DNA of 8,422 nucleotides from Calditrichia bacterium (GTDB taxonomy: Bacteria; Calditrichota; Calditrichia; RBG-13-44-9; J042). Where the stretch lies: positions 1 through 8,422 of the forward strand of contig JAUIFT010000071.1 of the NCBI GenBank assembly GCA_030430345.1. Direction: 5' to 3'. The position numbers and the translations under genes are program-made. Below are positions 1 to 5,940 of this stretch, one piece after another; the stretch's first letter is position 1, and each line of letters begins with the position of its first letter. Under the pieces are notes generated by a model. The model searched no databases, was not told where the DNA came from, and saw nothing but the letters and a program-made list of their open reading frames with translations.

Positions 1-1109
1 CACCCGGCGGGCGCATGAGCGGCGTCTGTCCGGGCGGTTATTGCGACATACACCGTCGGATCGTCCGGCGCCCGCCGTTCTTCAAAAATTTGCTGAAATT
101 CTTTCTCATAATCATCCGAAAAGAAAATATTGTGATGGGCGAGTTGGGCAGACTCCCCCGCTACACCCCACATAAAAACCATACCGGAAAGAGAGGGTTC
201 CAGGCGATTCAACTTTGTTTTCTTGCGGGGATACCCTGCGATCAAGCTGTCGAAGGAAGTTACCACATCGCCATTGCAAACAATTTGCGAACAGCCAATG
301 AACTCGCCATTTACAACGAATCCTTTTACACGATTATCGTGAACAATGATCTGCGTAACTTCCGTATTCGTGTGGATCCTTATGCCCATTTCTTCCGCGA
401 GGTGCGTTAAAGCTTCCGCGAGGCGAAACATACCACCGCGAATATAATATCCCCCTAATCCGTGCTCTACATAAGGAATGATGTTCAAAGTCGCCGGGGC
501 TGAGAATGGACTGGAACCGTTATATGTTGCAAAACGGTCAAAAAGTTGAATAATTCTTGGGTCGGAAAAAAAGCGGCGAACGCCATTGTGTAAATTACGC
601 ATTGGATCAATTTGATGCAGATTAAACAGGGCGGGAAGGAATTTTCGCTTCATCACTTTCCGCCACTCATGAATTGGCGTATATAAAAATATCTCTGCGG
701 TAAGGTCGTGAATGCGCTGGCAGTATGCCATAAAAGCGGGGTAATTTGCTGCATCCCGGGGAGAAATTTCGGCAATCGCAGCACACATTTCATCCAAATC
801 AGTACTGGCATCCAGCCTGCTGCCATCCGGCCAAAAATAACGGCAAAGGGGTGAAACCGGGGTAAATTCAAGGTAATCCCGGCGATCTTTTCCGGCGGCA
901 GCAAACAAATCATCAATCACTTCCGGCATTGTTAACAGTGACGGGCCGGTATCGAAACGATAGCCATCCGCCTGCCACTCACTCATTTTCCCGCCGGTAT
1001 GAGAGTTTCGTTCAAATATCTCTATCTCATATCCCTGCGCCCGCAGGTGAATCGCAGCACTTAAACCGCCTAATCCCGCACCGATCACTGGTACATATTT
1101 ACCACTCAT
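1..1109 (-). CDS. crtI/crtD: CrtI/CrtD-family carotenoid desaturase, C-terminus cut by window edge
   Basis: FAD-dependent desaturase that introduces double bonds into a carotenoid backbone, probably at the membrane surface. The frame is open from ATG 1109 to the window edge (369 codons), about three quarters of the usual ~490-500 residues. The N-terminus has the Rossmann dinucleotide fold VIGAGLGGLSAA (G10, G12, G15), E33 ending the second strand, then TGGKMSE and RFDTGPSLLTMPE (51-63). The last visible residues, TDAAHAPAG, fit the conserved segment before the C-terminal FAD motif. RFATYNGSSPFSAPATLNIIP (192-212) resembles, from memory, flavobacterial CrtD (1-hydroxycarotenoid 3,4-desaturase) more than phytoene desaturase CrtI; I infer CrtD-like, with CrtI the alternative. 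A GGAGGG ribosome site (1114-1119) lies five bases before ATG. The start overlaps the cyclase stop as ATGA, suggesting translational coupling. Confidence 0.9.
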   Translation of the reverse strand, partial: MSGKYVPVIGAGLGGLSAAIHLRAQGYEIEIFERNSHTGGKMSEWQADGYRFDTGPSLLTMPEVIDDLFAAAGKDRRDYLEFTPVSPLCRYFWPDGSRLDASTDLDEMCAAIAEISPRDAANYPAFMAYCQRIHDLTAEIFLYTPIHEWRKVMKRKFLPALFNLHQIDPMRNLHNGVRRFFSDPRIIQLFDRFATYNGSSPFSAPATLNIIPYVEHGLGGYYIRGGMFRLAEALTHLAEEMGIRIHTNTEVTQIIVHDNRVKGFVVNGEFIGCSQIVCNGDVVTSFDSLIAGYPRKKTKLNRLEPSLSGMVFMWGVAGESAQLAHHNIFFSDDYEKEFQQIFEERRAPDDPTVYVAITARTDAAHAPAG

Positions 1110-1780
1110 ATCGCCCTCCGCTTCAGATATTCATATAAAATCAACGTGAGAAGCAATAACGCATAGCCGTAACCAAAATCTTCTAAGGGAATCGTAATGA
1201 TTCGCCAGTCCAATTGATAGCTGGTATCATATAAAACCACTGGTCTGGCGGTTAGATACCCGTTAAAAATCAGCATTAATCCAGTGGAAATTAACAGGAA
1301 AATGAAAGTAAGAAATCTTTTCAAAATGGCAGTCTTCAGGATATTATCTAGAATCGGAATAATTGCCAGGGAGTAGGCAACAAGCATCGTATAGAATTTG
1401 CCGTAAGCCAGAGAGATAGTGCCAGCAAGCATCCCGGCAGCCACCCAGAATAGGGTATTCATCGACACCTTTTTATCCAATCGCTCAGCTTCCAGATTTA
1501 AGACCTCCCAAACGAAAAGACAGGCAAATGGCACGGTCAGAAAAAAAAGCCACTCCCCGATGGGAAGGCCGGCAAGATAAATCCCCGATGTAAAACGCTC
1601 ATTAAACCACCAGTGACTGCCAGTGACTAACGCATCCCAAATGATAAAAGGGATCGCAGCGATTATCGTTGCAATAAGTGCGGTGCGCCAGCGGGCAAAA
1701 AAATAGACACGCTTCTCGAAACTACAAGCGAGTGGCCCTGCGGCGACAACAATGTTAAAGATGAGGTATTCTATATTCAT
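1106..1780 (-). CDS. crtYcd: Fused CrtYcd-type lycopene cyclase, integral membrane
   Basis: Membrane protein of 224 residues with about seven hydrophobic segments (roughly 4-18, 34-51, 76-93, 109-122, 129-146, 155-174, 203-217), matching the lycopene cyclase domain family, which closes the ends of lycopene into ionone rings. Heterodimeric CrtYc and CrtYd of Gram-positive bacteria are here the two halves of one chain. The first half has WWFN (57-60) and LPIGEWLFFLTVP (72-84). The second has FNGYLTARP (172-180) and IPLEDFGYG (197-205). The acidic motif is P-L-E-D in the second half but P-I-G-E (73-76) in the first, where PIEE is more familiar to me. It is first in a minus-strand operon with the desaturase. 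The ATG has only a weak ribosome site (AAAGAAATGA); an overlapping out-of-frame ATG lies at 1787. Expression is likely controlled by the CarH-like regulator encoded divergently. Product specificity (beta ring, one or two ends) cannot be read from sequence. Confidence 0.88.
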   Translation of the reverse strand: MNIEYLIFNIVVAAGPLACSFEKRVYFFARWRTALIATIIAAIPFIIWDALVTGSHWWFNERFTSGIYLAGLPIGEWLFFLTVPFACLFVWEVLNLEAERLDKKVSMNTLFWVAAGMLAGTISLAYGKFYTMLVAYSLAIIPILDNILKTAILKRFLTFIFLLISTGLMLIFNGYLTARPVVLYDTSYQLDWRIITIPLEDFGYGYALLLLTLILYEYLKRRAI

Positions 1781-1805
1781 AAGTCATTTCTTTTTTTGTC
1801 AAAAT

Positions 1806-1824
1806 AAGCGTTTTGAGCGTTTTC
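1806..1824 (+). repeat. Operator candidate A: tandem AGCGTTTT repeat at the crt transcription start
   Basis: AGCGTTTT occurs at 1807-1814 and again at 1816-1823, a 9-base period. The pair directly abuts the -10 box of the crt promoter (1825-1830) and covers the predicted transcription start. The GAGCG core is shared, in opposite orientation, with the pair at 1861-1878. CarH-type repressors are known to bind tandem or symmetric sites overlapping their promoters as tetramers, so this is a sensible operator; binding itself is inference. Confidence 0.5.
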
Positions 1825-1853
1825 AATATAACCGATCAAAAAATATTTGTCAA
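1825..1853 (-). promoter_or_regulatory. Sigma70 promoter of the cyclase-desaturase operon
   Basis: On the minus strand, TTGACA (1853-1848), a 17-base spacer and TATATT (1830-1825) form a near-consensus sigma70 promoter. Transcription would start near 1818, giving a leader of about 38 bases before the cyclase ATG at 1780. The predicted start lies inside the AGCGTTTT repeat pair that abuts the -10 box, and the second repeat pair lies just upstream of the -35 box. It uses the same hexamers and spacing as the divergent carH promoter. Confidence 0.8.
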
Positions 1854-1860
1854 GTGCAAA

Positions 1861-1878
1861 ATCGCTCATATCGCTCAT
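1861..1878 (-). repeat. Operator candidate B: perfect tandem ATGAGCGAT repeat between the two -35 boxes
   Basis: ATCGCTCAT is repeated exactly at 1861-1869 and 1870-1878 (ATGAGCGAT twice on the minus strand). It sits in the 30 bases separating the back-to-back -35 boxes of the crt promoter (1848-1853) and the carH promoter (1884-1889). Its flanks are nearly symmetric (TGTCAAGTGCAAA on the left, TTTGTGTTGACA on the right). A protein bound here could block RNA polymerase at both promoters. The 9-base period is shorter than the 11-base period I recall for Thermus CarH operators, so this is a candidate, not a match to a known site. Confidence 0.55.
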
Positions 1879-1883
1879 TTGTG

Positions 1884-1912
1884 TTGACATTACCCGATTC
1901 AGGGGTTATATT
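1884..1912 (+). promoter_or_regulatory. Sigma70 promoter of the carH-like gene
   Basis: TTGACA (1884-1889), a 17-base spacer and TATATT (1907-1912) make a strong promoter starting near 1919, with a leader of about 57 bases to ATG 1976. The leader holds two small dyads, GCATC-AG-GATGC (1926-1937) and TTAGT-A-ACTAA (1941-1951), of unknown meaning. Repeat pair B lies immediately upstream of the -35 box, which suggests autoregulation. Confidence 0.8.
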
Positions 1913-1975
1913 GGCTTTGAAGCGTGCATCAGGATGCGACTTAGTAACTAATATTTTTGTTTCCAAGGAGATATT

Positions 1976-2662
1976 ATGAAAGAGACTATTCAATACTTTA
2001 ACAGCCAGGAAGCAGCCAAAATCCTTGGTGTGAACGTCTCCAGTATAAAGCGATGGACAGATGAAGGTAAGCTTGAGTGCATTAAAACTGCTGGCGGGCA
2101 CCGCAAATTTATGATGGAACACCTTTCCCACTTCCTCGAGAAAAACAAAAAGAAAACCTCCAAGGTGAATCTCTTTCCTCTCGAAGATTCTACGGATCTA
2201 AAAATCAGTCATTACATTATCCGTGGTGACTTTGACTATTTACGTAATTACGTCTTAAAGAATGCCGTCGCCTGCGAGCGTAACCGTGTTCAGCAAGTAC
2301 TTAATGGTTTATATTTGGGCCAGTATCCACTTCATCAGATATACGACGAATTGATCACGCCAATAATGTATGACGTTGGCAGCTACTGGAATCAAGGCCA
2401 AATGTCGATTGCCGAAGAGCATTTTGCTTCTCAGACCATTCGGGACAGCATTATTCGTCTGCAAGGAATTATTCGGGTGCCAAGGAAAAAAATCGGAAAT
2501 ATTATCTGCCTGAACCTTTCCAATGAGTTACATGATATTGCACTAAAGATGGTAGATCATATACTAGAAGCCCGGGGATTTCAAATCTTTTACAGCGGTC
2601 AAAAGACACTGCTGGATGATATCGAAAAAGTTTTCAAAAAGCATAAGTTGAAACGCCTCTAG
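1976..2662 (+). CDS. carH: CarH-like MerR/B12-binding transcriptional regulator, truncated by in-frame TAG
   Basis: Regulator of the CarH/LitR type, which in studied members binds adenosylcobalamin, represses carotenoid genes in the dark and is released by light. Residues 6-47 are a MerR helix-turn-helix (SQEAAKILGV, IKRWTDEGKL, TAGGHRKF). Residues about 75-165 are the four-helix cobalamin cap and keep the photoreceptor signature W-x9-E-H (W138, E148, H149). Residues from about 172 start the Rossmann B12 domain with E184-L-H186, H186 being the expected lower axial ligand; alanine 189 stands where the ExHxxG motif has glycine. An AAGGAG ribosome site (1965-1970) five bases before ATG fixes the start. 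The frame stops at TAG 2660-2662 after 228 residues, whereas Thermus CarH has about 285. The missing part follows in frame (2663-2845). The product as written has an incomplete B12 fold and may be light-blind or unstable. Confidence 0.85.
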   Translation: MKETIQYFNSQEAAKILGVNVSSIKRWTDEGKLECIKTAGGHRKFMMEHLSHFLEKNKKKTSKVNLFPLEDSTDLKISHYIIRGDFDYLRNYVLKNAVACERNRVQQVLNGLYLGQYPLHQIYDELITPIMYDVGSYWNQGQMSIAEEHFASQTIRDSIIRLQGIIRVPRKKIGNIICLNLSNELHDIALKMVDHILEARGFQIFYSGQKTLLDDIEKVFKKHKLKRL

Positions 2663-2845
2663 ATTTCAAGCACTGTGGTGGAAGATGTTGACATTTTTCA
2701 GCGAGAGTTTAAGGAAATTTGCGACATTTGCAAATCTCATAAAGTAGATGTTTACATTGGTGGCCAGGGATTTGGTTTAGTGGAGGTGGATCATCCTGCT
2801 GTGGTGAAACAACTATTCACATTCCAGGATGTTCATAATTACTAA
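2663..2845 (+). pseudogene. In-frame C-terminal remainder of the CarH-like B12-binding domain
   Basis: Directly after TAG 2660-2662 the same frame stays open for 60 codons to TAA 2843-2845. It encodes ISSTVVED (codons 230-237) and VYIGGQGFG (259-267). These are the SxT and GG cobalamin-loop motifs that complete the Rossmann B12 domain begun upstream. Read through the TAG, the protein has 289 codons before TAA, the normal CarH length. No ribosome site or convincing start codon precedes this piece (only GTG GTG at 2675-2680), so it is not an independent gene. A single base change from TAT or TAC to TAG would explain the state. Lack of further damage suggests a recent mutation, a sequence error, or some form of readthrough. 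Confidence 0.8.
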
Positions 2846-4215
2846 AGCGATCCCGGTTTCGTAAAAAACATCCCAAGAAAGTTCATTAACTCGCCGGCTT
2901 GATGAGAGCGTTCATATTCATCAATGCCGGTGAATTGATACCGCTCCGCAATCTCCTCCTTATTCGTTATCCACTCAGATAAAATCTTTTTAATGCTAGC
3001 AGTATCTTCATAAGTGACAACTTCACCGGCATGGGCAGTTTTTACTAAAAAAGCCAAATCACTTTCGGGATGACACATGGCAAGAATCGGTTTTCGTAAT
3101 CCCAGGTATTCATAGATCCTTCCTGGCGTAACAGCGACACTGCCGGGTAGATCACTTTCAATGGCCAGTGCCAACGCGTCAAATTCCGTTGCCCGCTTTA
3201 ATGCCTCCCGATGCGGTAAGTACGGCAGAAATTGAACGATTTCTCCAATCCCCTGCTGCTGTACCCATTCTGCAAACTCCGGCGCCCATTTGCCCAAGAA
3301 TGTCAGGCGAAACTGTCCTTTCAGTTCGGAATGCATCCTTAGCAATTCGCTGATTGCCATAATCATGGAAGCAGGACGATTCCCCTGGGAATAGATAGTT
3401 CCCATGATTCCTAACTCAAAATATTCTTCGCTGATTTTCCTGCTTACTGGCGCAGGAAAATCAGCTTTATCGTAGCCATTCCGGATCATCCTGGTCCGCT
3501 GATTAGCCAGTTGCGGATATTTCCTTTGATAATATTTCTGTAGCGCGGGATTTACAAAAATAAACCCATCCCCCTGCCGCAGACAATACCTTTCCAGCTT
3601 CTGATTAAAAAAACCGTGTATTCTGCTTATTGGCGGCAAATAGGGATTATCTGTCCAGGCATCCCGGAAGTCTAAGATTGCCGGGATTCTCAGCAAACGT
3701 TTGGCATAAACACCAATCAAACCGGATGTAAACGGAGGCATGCTGGCGATCAGGCAATGTACTTTATTCTGCCGCTGCCAACGCCAGAGCCGCCACAGCG
3801 CAAAGGGCAACCACATCACCCGCGAGTCCGGGATAAATATAGACATCGCCAGTTTTCGGGCACGTCCACTGCTTTCGTAGCGAATATTGTTTTCAGTTTC
3901 AGGAGAACGAGGCCGAAGGAATTTTCGGAAAAGATGCATTAGCCGGAATGGATCAAGAGATCCACTTCTAAGAATTTTTACATTGTCAGGAATTTCGGCA
4001 GTCAGGGAAGCATCTTCGGTATAAAAGAAGCTGGGGCGAACGGTTAACACAGTGACGTCAAAACGGTCATAATCCAGATACTTCAGAAATTTTGTTATCC
4101 GTTGAACGCCACCGCCTCCCATCGGGGGAAAATAGTAATTAATGAATAAGATATGTTGTTTAGCGGAGAGCGGATTGAAGCCGGTCAATGAGTTCATCCA
4201 GATCATTATCTCCAT
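2842..4215 (-). CDS. GT4-family (GT-B fold) glycosyltransferase
   Basis: Cytosolic or membrane-associated transferase of a sugar from a nucleotide donor, probably for polysaccharide or another surface glycan; donor and acceptor are not readable. From the longest start, the N-terminal domain holds ILFINYYFPPMGGGGVQR (22-39), an acceptor-side glycine loop, and DFRDAWTDNPY (182-192). The C-terminal domain holds MIRNGYDKADF (243-253) and TPGRIYEYLGLRKPILAM (363-380), the donor-binding segment with E369. Length (~450) is somewhat above typical for the family. The start is uncertain: ATG 4215, 4206 (GGAG three bases upstream), 4197 or TTG 4188 all lie inside the kinase gene, giving 29-56 bases of overlap and likely translational coupling. 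It appears co-transcribed with the kinase, though the functions look unrelated. Its stop overlaps the ancestral carH stop in convergent orientation. Confidence 0.85.
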   Translation of the reverse strand: MEIMIWMNSLTGFNPLSAKQHILFINYYFPPMGGGGVQRITKFLKYLDYDRFDVTVLTVRPSFFYTEDASLTAEIPDNVKILRSGSLDPFRLMHLFRKFLRPRSPETENNIRYESSGRARKLAMSIFIPDSRVMWLPFALWRLWRWQRQNKVHCLIASMPPFTSGLIGVYAKRLLRIPAILDFRDAWTDNPYLPPISRIHGFFNQKLERYCLRQGDGFIFVNPALQKYYQRKYPQLANQRTRMIRNGYDKADFPAPVSRKISEEYFELGIMGTIYSQGNRPASMIMAISELLRMHSELKGQFRLTFLGKWAPEFAEWVQQQGIGEIVQFLPYLPHREALKRATEFDALALAIESDLPGSVAVTPGRIYEYLGLRKPILAMCHPESDLAFLVKTAHAGEVVTYEDTASIKKILSEWITNKEEIAERYQFTGIDEYERSHQAGELMNFLGMFFTKPGSL

Positions 4216-4780
4216 TTACATAGTCTACCTGGTTCGCATCTATCTCCAACACATGAAAGTCTTTTTTGGCGCGCTCAATCCATCGGTCGTATGCGCCATT
4301 AAGATATTCAAGATACTCGCGTTCAATACTTTGTTCGTACTCCCGGCCGCGCAGGCCAATCCGGTGACGCAATGTATCGATAGATGCTCTCAGGTAAATA
4401 ACCACATCCGGCCTGGGCAGATACGGCACCATATTATGGAAAAGGTCCCGGTAGCAGGCATAATCCCGCTCATTTAAGCTGCCCTGTTCGTAAAGGGATT
4501 TGGCAAATATTTCCACATCTTCATAAATCGTGCGATCCTGAATAGCATTGACGCCAGCTTCGATCATTTCTTTTTGGGAGCGAAAACGATGTGCGAGGAA
4601 ATAAATCTGAAGGTTAAAGCTCCAGCGATTCATATCTTTATAAAAATCATTAAGATAGGGATTGTCGATAACGCTTTCAAAATAAGGTTTCCAACCCAAC
4701 CGGTCGGCAATTTTTTGGGTTACTGTTGTTTTACCGACCCCAATATTTCCGGCAATACCTACCAGGTAATTCTTACTCAT
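4160..4780 (-). CDS. Deoxynucleoside kinase (dNK/TK2 family)
   Basis: Cytosolic kinase that phosphorylates a deoxynucleoside with a nucleoside triphosphate in salvage, 206 residues, normal for bacterial deoxyadenosine/deoxyguanosine kinases. Visible: P-loop GIAGNIGVGKTT (8-19), E35 in YFESV, the substrate-side helix with Q58 and R65 (LQIYFLAHRF), D82-R83-T in place of the usual ERS/DRS motif, and the arginine-rich lid RHRIGLRGREYE (138-149). Which base it prefers cannot be told. The frame extends upstream to ATG 4867, but I choose ATG 4780: it has a GGTGGAG ribosome site, the family core begins there, and the promoter at 4839-4867 lies inside the longer version. The gene downstream is the GT4 enzyme, overlapping its 3' end. 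Confidence 0.9.
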   Translation of the reverse strand: MSKNYLVGIAGNIGVGKTTVTQKIADRLGWKPYFESVIDNPYLNDFYKDMNRWSFNLQIYFLAHRFRSQKEMIEAGVNAIQDRTIYEDVEIFAKSLYEQGSLNERDYACYRDLFHNMVPYLPRPDVVIYLRASIDTLRHRIGLRGREYEQSIEREYLEYLNGAYDRWIERAKKDFHVLEIDANQVDYVNGDNDLDELIDRLQSALR

Positions 4781-4838
4781 TGCTCTCCACCGCTTTCTCG
4801 ACTGATCAATAATGATATTCTTTACTAAAAGGCCCACT

Positions 4839-4867
4839 ATCATACGAAAATAATGAACTGAAATCAA
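4839..4867 (-). promoter_or_regulatory. Sigma70 promoter for the kinase-GT4 pair
   Basis: Minus strand TTGATT (4867-4862), 17-base spacer, TATGAT (4844-4839). Transcription would begin near 4832, about 50 bases before the kinase ATG at 4780. It separates the kinase from the SEC-C gene upstream, so the two can be transcribed independently. I saw no convincing terminator between them (4868-4956). Confidence 0.6.
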
Positions 4868-4956
4868 GCGAGGGATATTCTGTTTGGGAAAAATTTACGG
4901 GCAGAGCCAAAACCGGAATGAGCGTAAAAAGATAAAATTTTCCAACCGGGCTATTT

Positions 4957-5733
4957 CTAATAATAATAATCACCATCTTCTTCATCTTCAGAAAAGATAT
5001 CCTCATCCGGAATCGTTAAATCAACGACGGATCGCTGGCAGCGGATATCAAACCATCTTCGTAAATTGGTTACATCGCGATCTTTCGGCCAGGTGTTTTC
5101 ATTGGGATTCCAATTGGAGAATTCTTTGTAGAATATCTCTTCACAAATCTCAGCCAGACAGGTGTCGATGTCATAAAGATCATTGATTTCATCCACCATA
5201 TAAACAGCGCAACTTTCCTGAATGAGCTGTTCGGACGGTGCCGGCTTTCGGCGGCAATTTTTTTTCACCCAGTCGAAAAATGGTTTTCGCGGAGTTACTA
5301 CGATGGCAGCCTGATAGGGAACTTCAAGCGAATTATCTTTTAGCCAGTCGGGAATTGGCAATTCCGGCAGGTTTGCCAGGTAGGTTAAATAGAGTTTTTC
5401 ATCGAATTCTTCACCTTCGGAGAGGGATTGTAACATTACCATAGACATCGCTGTCGTAAGCAGCATCAGGGCATTTTCCCGCGGCATCGTTTCATTGTCC
5501 ATCAGCCGTTGTAACGTTTGCCCGGTTTCCGGCGGTTCGCCGCTAACTATTTGCTGCTCTACCTGCATCATCACTTCGTTTAGCATCTCATCAAAGTTCT
5601 CTTCGAACAGATTAAGCTGTTCCAGCCGACTCTCATTCTGTGGCTGAAATGGTAAGTAACAGCAATCCTGATACTGTTTGCCACTACCACAAAAGCAAAT
5701 CCGATTTGCCGCATTCCCTGTGTTTTCTTTCAT
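4957..5733 (-). CDS. SEC-C motif protein of unknown function
   Basis: A 258-residue soluble protein without signal peptide or membrane segment. Residues 11-25 (RICFCGSGKQYQDCC) are a SEC-C zinc-binding motif (C13, C15, C24, C25), the metal-binding tail known from SecA and many small proteins, here at the N-terminus. The rest is mostly acidic and helical, with a long glutamate-rich stretch (about 34-66) and a very acidic end (DEDIFSEDEEDGDYYY, 243-258). I do not recognise the remaining domain. The family motif suggests metal binding and perhaps contact with ribosomes or the secretion machinery, but no function can be assigned. The start is well supported by GGAGGAG (5739-5745) five bases from ATG. 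It is transcribed divergently from the GT39 gene and precedes the kinase on the same strand by about 176 bases. Confidence 0.8.
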   Translation of the reverse strand: MKENTGNAANRICFCGSGKQYQDCCYLPFQPQNESRLEQLNLFEENFDEMLNEVMMQVEQQIVSGEPPETGQTLQRLMDNETMPRENALMLLTTAMSMVMLQSLSEGEEFDEKLYLTYLANLPELPIPDWLKDNSLEVPYQAAIVVTPRKPFFDWVKKNCRRKPAPSEQLIQESCAVYMVDEINDLYDIDTCLAEICEEIFYKEFSNWNPNENTWPKDRDVTNLRRWFDIRCQRSVVDLTIPDEDIFSEDEEDGDYYY

Positions 5734-5791
5734 CCTGTCTCCTCCGGTAAAAAAGAAGGTACCGATAATTTTTGAGAATTACCAGAGGGAG

Positions 5792-5819
5792 CGGGTAATC
5801 AAAAAAATTTCCTTACCCG
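5792..5819. repeat. Inverted repeat CGGGTAA-N14-TTACCCG
   Basis: Seven-base perfect arms at 5792-5798 and 5813-5819 around an A/T-rich centre, in the divergent spacer upstream of the SEC-C gene. No T-tract follows on either strand, so it is not a typical terminator. A regulator site or a leader hairpin of the SEC-C transcript is possible. Confidence 0.4.
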
Positions 5820-5822
5820 AAG

Positions 5823-5836
5823 TAGTTTCGAAACTA
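5823..5836. promoter_or_regulatory. 14-base perfect palindrome, candidate operator
   Basis: TAGTTTCGAAACTA is fully self-complementary with no central spacer. It lies 87 bases before the SEC-C start codon and 125 bases before the GT39 start codon, in the middle of the divergent spacer, a usual place for a dimeric regulator site. No matching second copy was noticed elsewhere in the window. Confidence 0.4.
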
Positions 5837-5854
5837 AGATGATCTTTCTCCATC

Positions 5855-5889
5855 ATCCCATTCACACCACGATAATCCCGCTTACACCA
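5855..5889 (+). repeat. Imperfect direct repeat, 20-base period, upstream of the GT39 gene
   Basis: ATCCCATTCACACCA (5855-5869) and ATCCCGCTTACACCA (5875-5889) agree at 12 of 15 bases and are spaced about two helical turns apart. Direct repeats with this period upstream of a promoter suit a response regulator or similar dimer binding one DNA face. No protein is identified. Confidence 0.35.
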
Positions 5890-5895
5890 AATCGC

Positions 5896-5940
5896 TGGAA
5901 AAACAAATCGTTCTTGTGCATAATTCTGCCAAGTTATAAA
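5896..5940 (+). promoter_or_regulatory. Weak promoter candidates for the GT39 gene
   Basis: Two overlapping options: TGGAAA (5896-5901), 17 bases, CATAAT (5919-5924); or TTCTTG (5911-5916), 18 bases, TATAAA (5935-5940). The second would start transcription almost at the ribosome site, so the first fits better. Neither -35 box is good, which would suit activation by a protein bound at the upstream direct repeat. Confidence 0.3.

Noticed and set aside
15..410. 131-codon plus-strand frame at the left edge
   Set aside because: It is antisense to the carotenoid desaturase, whose minus-strand frame carries clear family motifs through the whole stretch.
1797..1889. Repeated TTTGTCAA/TTGACA words as a third operator family
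   Set aside because: Two of the three occurrences are the -35 boxes themselves and the third (1797-1802) lies in a T-rich leader, so promoter function and chance explain them.
1850..2131. 93-codon minus-strand frame across the carH promoter and HTH
   Set aside because: It is a shadow of the MerR domain coding sequence and runs through promoter elements; no ribosome site and no recognisable protein.
2675..2845. Independent small gene starting at GTG 2675 or 2678
   Set aside because: No ribosome site precedes it and the encoded residues are exactly the missing end of the CarH B12 domain in the same frame.
4781..4867. Longer kinase starting at ATG 4867 (29 extra residues)
   Set aside because: The extension contains the promoter -35 and -10 boxes, lacks a ribosome site and adds nothing matching the family; ATG 4780 has a good ribosome site.
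4806..5006. A 66-codon minus-strand frame with a hydrophobic, signal-like N-terminus
   Set aside because: It overlaps the 3' end of the SEC-C gene in another frame, has no ribosome site of its own, and covers the kinase promoter. Its hydrophobic start is just the out-of-frame reading of the acidic/tyrosine tail.
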